Of a DNA stretch of 64,000 nt, positions 61,005 to 64,000 are shown piece after piece. The notes below the pieces were generated by a model that made no database searches, was not told where the DNA came from, and saw nothing but the letters and a program-made list of their open reading frames with translations. The stretch comes from Diplonema papillatum (lineage: Eukaryota; Euglenozoa; Diplonemea; Diplonemida; Diplonemidae): NCBI GenBank assembly GCA_030068145.1, contig JAPJBO010000858.1:1-64000 (forward strand). Direction: 5' to 3'. Within the stretch, counting starts at the first letter, position 1, and every line of letters starts with the position of its first letter. The position numbers and the translations under genes were made by a program.

Positions 61005-62560
61005 CTAGTACACAGACTGGCATAGAATATCGGATGATGCTTTAATTCTGTTTGTCACAACGATCGACTGCACCTGCATGGGGGCGCAACGAGTTTTTAC
61101 TCTCTCAAAGAAATCGGTCAGCAAAGAGATACGACTCTAGACGGTCAACGGTAACTTTGAAATCCCGGGCCTTCTTCGAAAAAAATAGCAGCAGTTAGAC
61201 TTGGAGCAGCCTTTGCCCTCCGACGCGTCCTCCCCCCTATCGACTTTTTCTTCCGACCGTACTAAGTAAGTTGGCCTGCAGGAAGGCCAGGATTCCTGCT
61301 TTACCTCACAAACGGGAGGGGGAAAGAAGATGGCTCCTTCCGGGGGACGAAATCAAGCTACGTGTCGAACCTTCCAGAGTTTCAAAGACTCCATAAAAAC
61401 AGGGAACCCTCGCAACGCTCTTTGACGGTGTCCTCGCCGTGGAGGTGCAGTGTGTAAACGGCAGCTGATTCTGGCCGCACAATTGTATCCCCGGGGACAC
61501 TGCCATGCCGCCTGTGCGCGAAGCTAGACTTTGCGTTTCCCAGATGGGTCACGAACGAAGCTTAAAAAGGGAGCGCATCCCAGCCAAATCGGCAGCTATG
61601 GGTGTTCAGTGTTGGAAAAGCATCTTGCGATCGATGGCAGGAGCTGAGATTGACCGGTCATGACCATAAACATGTCCGCTCTACTGTGTTGATCGGAACG
61701 ATCAAAGCGCCACACGCGATACCATACGTTTGCTTTGTCACAACTCCCCCCACACCGACCAACGACCTCACCGAGACGAGTTTCGGTCCTTGCAACGTGC
61801 TACGAACAGCCACTTGACAAACCAGACTCTCTCGATCTTCCTGTCTGCAGACACTCAGGTTTTGCGCTGATGCGAATGTGTCCGTGGCTTAAAAGACCGA
61901 AACACGGACACGCACCCGACACCATTGCAAGCACTTTCTTGCTAACCCGCCCCCTCCCACCTCCACACCACAGCGACCAACGACCTTCGACTGTTCGGCT
62001 TTACTTATTCGCTCTGGCTTCACTCCTTTTTTGTCTTTGCTTTCTGAGCTTCGTTTTGTTTTCTTCCACCAAACCCCCCCCCCCCCCCCCCCCCCCTTCT
62101 TGTTTTTTGAATCGGCGTGCTCTTATCTGGTACTTTCTTTCTTTTCAGCCGTCTCGCTGGGATACATTATGTCTTCTTCTATCTGTCTCATTCGGTAACA
62201 TTACCGGTTCGGTTTTCTTCGCGCTTTCTGCTGAGCTTTGTCGGACAGGGATGGACTAGGCGAATTAGGTCCGTGGTTCAAGAACGGTAGGTAGTGGCCA
62301 GCCACCTGACAACTTCTCCCCGAGACGGATGTGCCCTGGGTGGTATGTGTGGTCCTAGCTGTGACGAGCTACGAGCAGCCGCCTGACAAACCAGACTCAC
62401 ACCACTGTCCGGTCGCAGACACTCTGGTTCCGCGCTGATGATGGTCCGCCTTACGTGGCTTAATGAAACCGGTGCGGTGTTGTGAACAGAATCATTCCAA
62501 GCACGTTCGCTAATTCCCCCCACCCCTGAGAAGGTCGAGTATTAGAGCACTTGTGCGTAA
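61000..62560. other. No confident gene; local duplication
   Basis: About 100 bp at 61796-61905 recurs at 62366-62470 (GACAAACCAGACTC, then GCAGACACTC and TGCGCTGATG or CGCGCTGATG). C-run at 62072-62094. A weak retroposon core lies near 61141. No exon supported. Confidence 0.45.
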
Positions 62561-62589
62561 CGGCAGGATTGCGAACAACTTCCATCCAT

Positions 62590-63200
62590 GACTTCAAAGC
62601 CGAGATGTACAACACGGTGCTGAAGCTCATGCGTCGGGGGTATGTACTGCGGTTTTCGCAAGTGGTTGCTGGACACCTACCCGTCCGTACACACTTCAAG
62701 TGGAGCGCACTCTGCTGCTGCCCGATCATCCGAACATAATCGACCAGCCGATCGAACAGCTGCTTGCCGAGAAGTCCTTCGTGGGATACAGGGACCGACT
62801 CCGACCGGCTCACGGACGGAACAGAATACATCCGAGCGGCCGTTTACTACGACACCACACTATTGTCGCAACCCTGTGCCCCAAGAGGGTACAGGGTTGC
62901 GACAATAGTGTGGTGTCGAAAAGTAGACGAAAAGAACCCGCAAACGTACAGCAGGCTGCACAGCCCAGGATGAGCCGACGCCGCGATGAGTTCTGTACAA
63001 CGTCTTGCGTACTGAAACCTCTCCCGACCAACCACCTCGCCGATCTGTGGTCTATGGCCAACAACCCGCGTATGTTCGACCCGTCGCCGTTGGAGCCAGC
63101 TTGCCCCCCGAGCGTTGACAATACGTGCTTGCTCGACGCGGTTTTACAGCTCTTCTTGCGTGTTGATCCGATTGGGGAAATCTTGCGCAGAATGCTCTGA
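62590..63200 (+). pseudogene. Coding-like segments, possible peptidase C19 relic
   Basis: Open stretches include PDHPNIIDQPIEQLLAEKSF and, at the end, VDNTCLLDAVLQLFLRVDP before a stop at 63198. NTC..(D/N).VLQ resembles the Cys box of ubiquitin-specific proteases, but the rest of that fold is not visible, and a long hairpin (62850-62918) interrupts the region. Weak call. Confidence 0.3.
62850..62918. other. Perfect 28-bp stem hairpin
   Basis: 62850-62877 and 62891-62918 are exact inverted copies (CGACACCACACTATTGTCGC... onward) around a 13-base loop. Its sequence looks unrelated to neighbours. It may be a small foldback insertion. Confidence 0.92.
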
Positions 63201-63861
63201 ACTTCCGCGAGTCTTCGTGGATTTCTTGACATACCTTGTTTGCTCACGCTCGGGGAGAGGCCAGCTTAGTCAGGATAACCGAAGGCTAGGGGTTCAAGCA
63301 ATCCTTGGCATGCTCCCGATGTTCTGAAATACGCAACAACATGGCGCGCATGAGGCTTGGTTGCTATTCTGAAGGGACAATACCACTTTAGGGCCAGGCG
63401 ATGCAGAAGAGGCTTTTCCGGGCCAGCGGCTTTTTCAGCCATGCTGAAGAGTAGGATGACGAATACAGCACGATGTATCGCCTGTGTTACTGTCTCCTCG
63501 AGTCATCAGCCAGTGCAATGCCTCCAGGTTCCCCGTGGGAGGGTGTTAAGACGCATTTTGTGTTTTGCAGAACGGTTATCCGGTTATCGACCTCGACATG
63601 CGCATTCAAACAACACAATGCACGCGCACGACGGCCATCGCGACCTGTCGAGTCGCGTCAGCTCCGCGAAGCACGGCAGGCCGCGCACCTCGTCGTATGC
63701 CGGGTACCATGGGTCAAAATAAGCGGACGCCGAACGCCACCCCCAATTATAGGTGTTCCTCCGGTGGCCCGCGCAGCGGCGATTTTTGGGGGGGCTCCGG
63801 GGGGCACCCCCCCCGGGAGACGGTACGGTACTTTGAGCCTCAGCTGCCCCCCTCCCCCCGT
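63201..63861. other. No gene recognised
   Basis: G- and C-runs near 63788-63815. No exon supported. Confidence 0.4.
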
Positions 63862-64000
63862 ACAATTTCCCGAGGTGGGACAATTTTCTAATGCTGGGTT
63901 TCGAATCGGAAAACCTATTTGGACAATATCCCGAGGTGGGACAATTTTCCAATGCTGGGTTTCGAGGTCGGAAAACCTATTTGGACAATTTCCCGAGGTG
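63862..64000. repeat. 61-62-bp tandem repeat at the right edge
   Basis: Units begin ACAATTTCCCGAGGTG at 63862, 63923 and 63985 and run off the window. Array size unknown. Confidence 0.92.

Overview
The window comes from a eukaryotic nuclear genome, most likely a flagellated protist. The evidence is spliceosomal GT-AG introns whose exon phases can be matched, a piece of cytosolic-type large-subunit rRNA, a mitochondrial complex I subunit gene, a gene with a FAM227-type domain (a family linked to cilia), and a full-length LINE. Coding exons are GC-rich with long low-complexity tracts. Introns and intergenic DNA are packed with satellites, minisatellites, small inverted-repeat elements and retroposons. 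I cannot name the lineage. The presence of a complex I subunit argues against dinoflagellates and apicomplexans.

Layout. 1-5674 is a satellite of about 88 copies of a 64-bp unit. 7278-14066 is a five-exon gene for a CCCH zinc-finger protein (363 aa); its introns are made largely of repeats. 14.1-33.4 kb has no gene I can model with confidence. It holds nested TIR elements, a ~495-bp tandem array, SINE-like repeats (one with a 414-bp TAC tail), foldback elements and a few decayed coding fragments. 33.4-50.1 kb is one large gene in my model: FAM227-type domain, then a long coiled-coil, polyQ and Ala/Pro/Ser-rich extension. Its 9.3-kb intron hosts a 6.5-kb LINE (35324-41799) with two intact overlapping ORFs and a target-site duplication. 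Decayed tandem copies of the gene's last ~110 bp follow its stop codon. 52.3-53.1 kb encodes a protein with a possible TFIIS-like central domain. 55.4-58.0 kb carries an intact NDUFA9-like gene preceded by two tandem copies of only its 5' end. 58.29-58.50 kb is an isolated LSU rRNA fragment. 59-64 kb is again repeat-rich and ends in a 61-62-bp tandem repeat.

Two features tie the window together. First, a dispersed retroposon family has copies of different length that share one 3' end, and this end resembles the short 3' UTR of the resident LINE. Several copies lie just upstream of exons, and one seems to form the whole last 85 bp before a 3' splice site, beginning GTAGTAAGAG and ending CCAG. 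Second, a ~215-bp element with imperfect inverted ends (at least nine copies) and a family with CAGGGCTTACGCTCC ends are nested in each other. The gene models rest on reading-frame phase and splice motifs only, with no transcript support.
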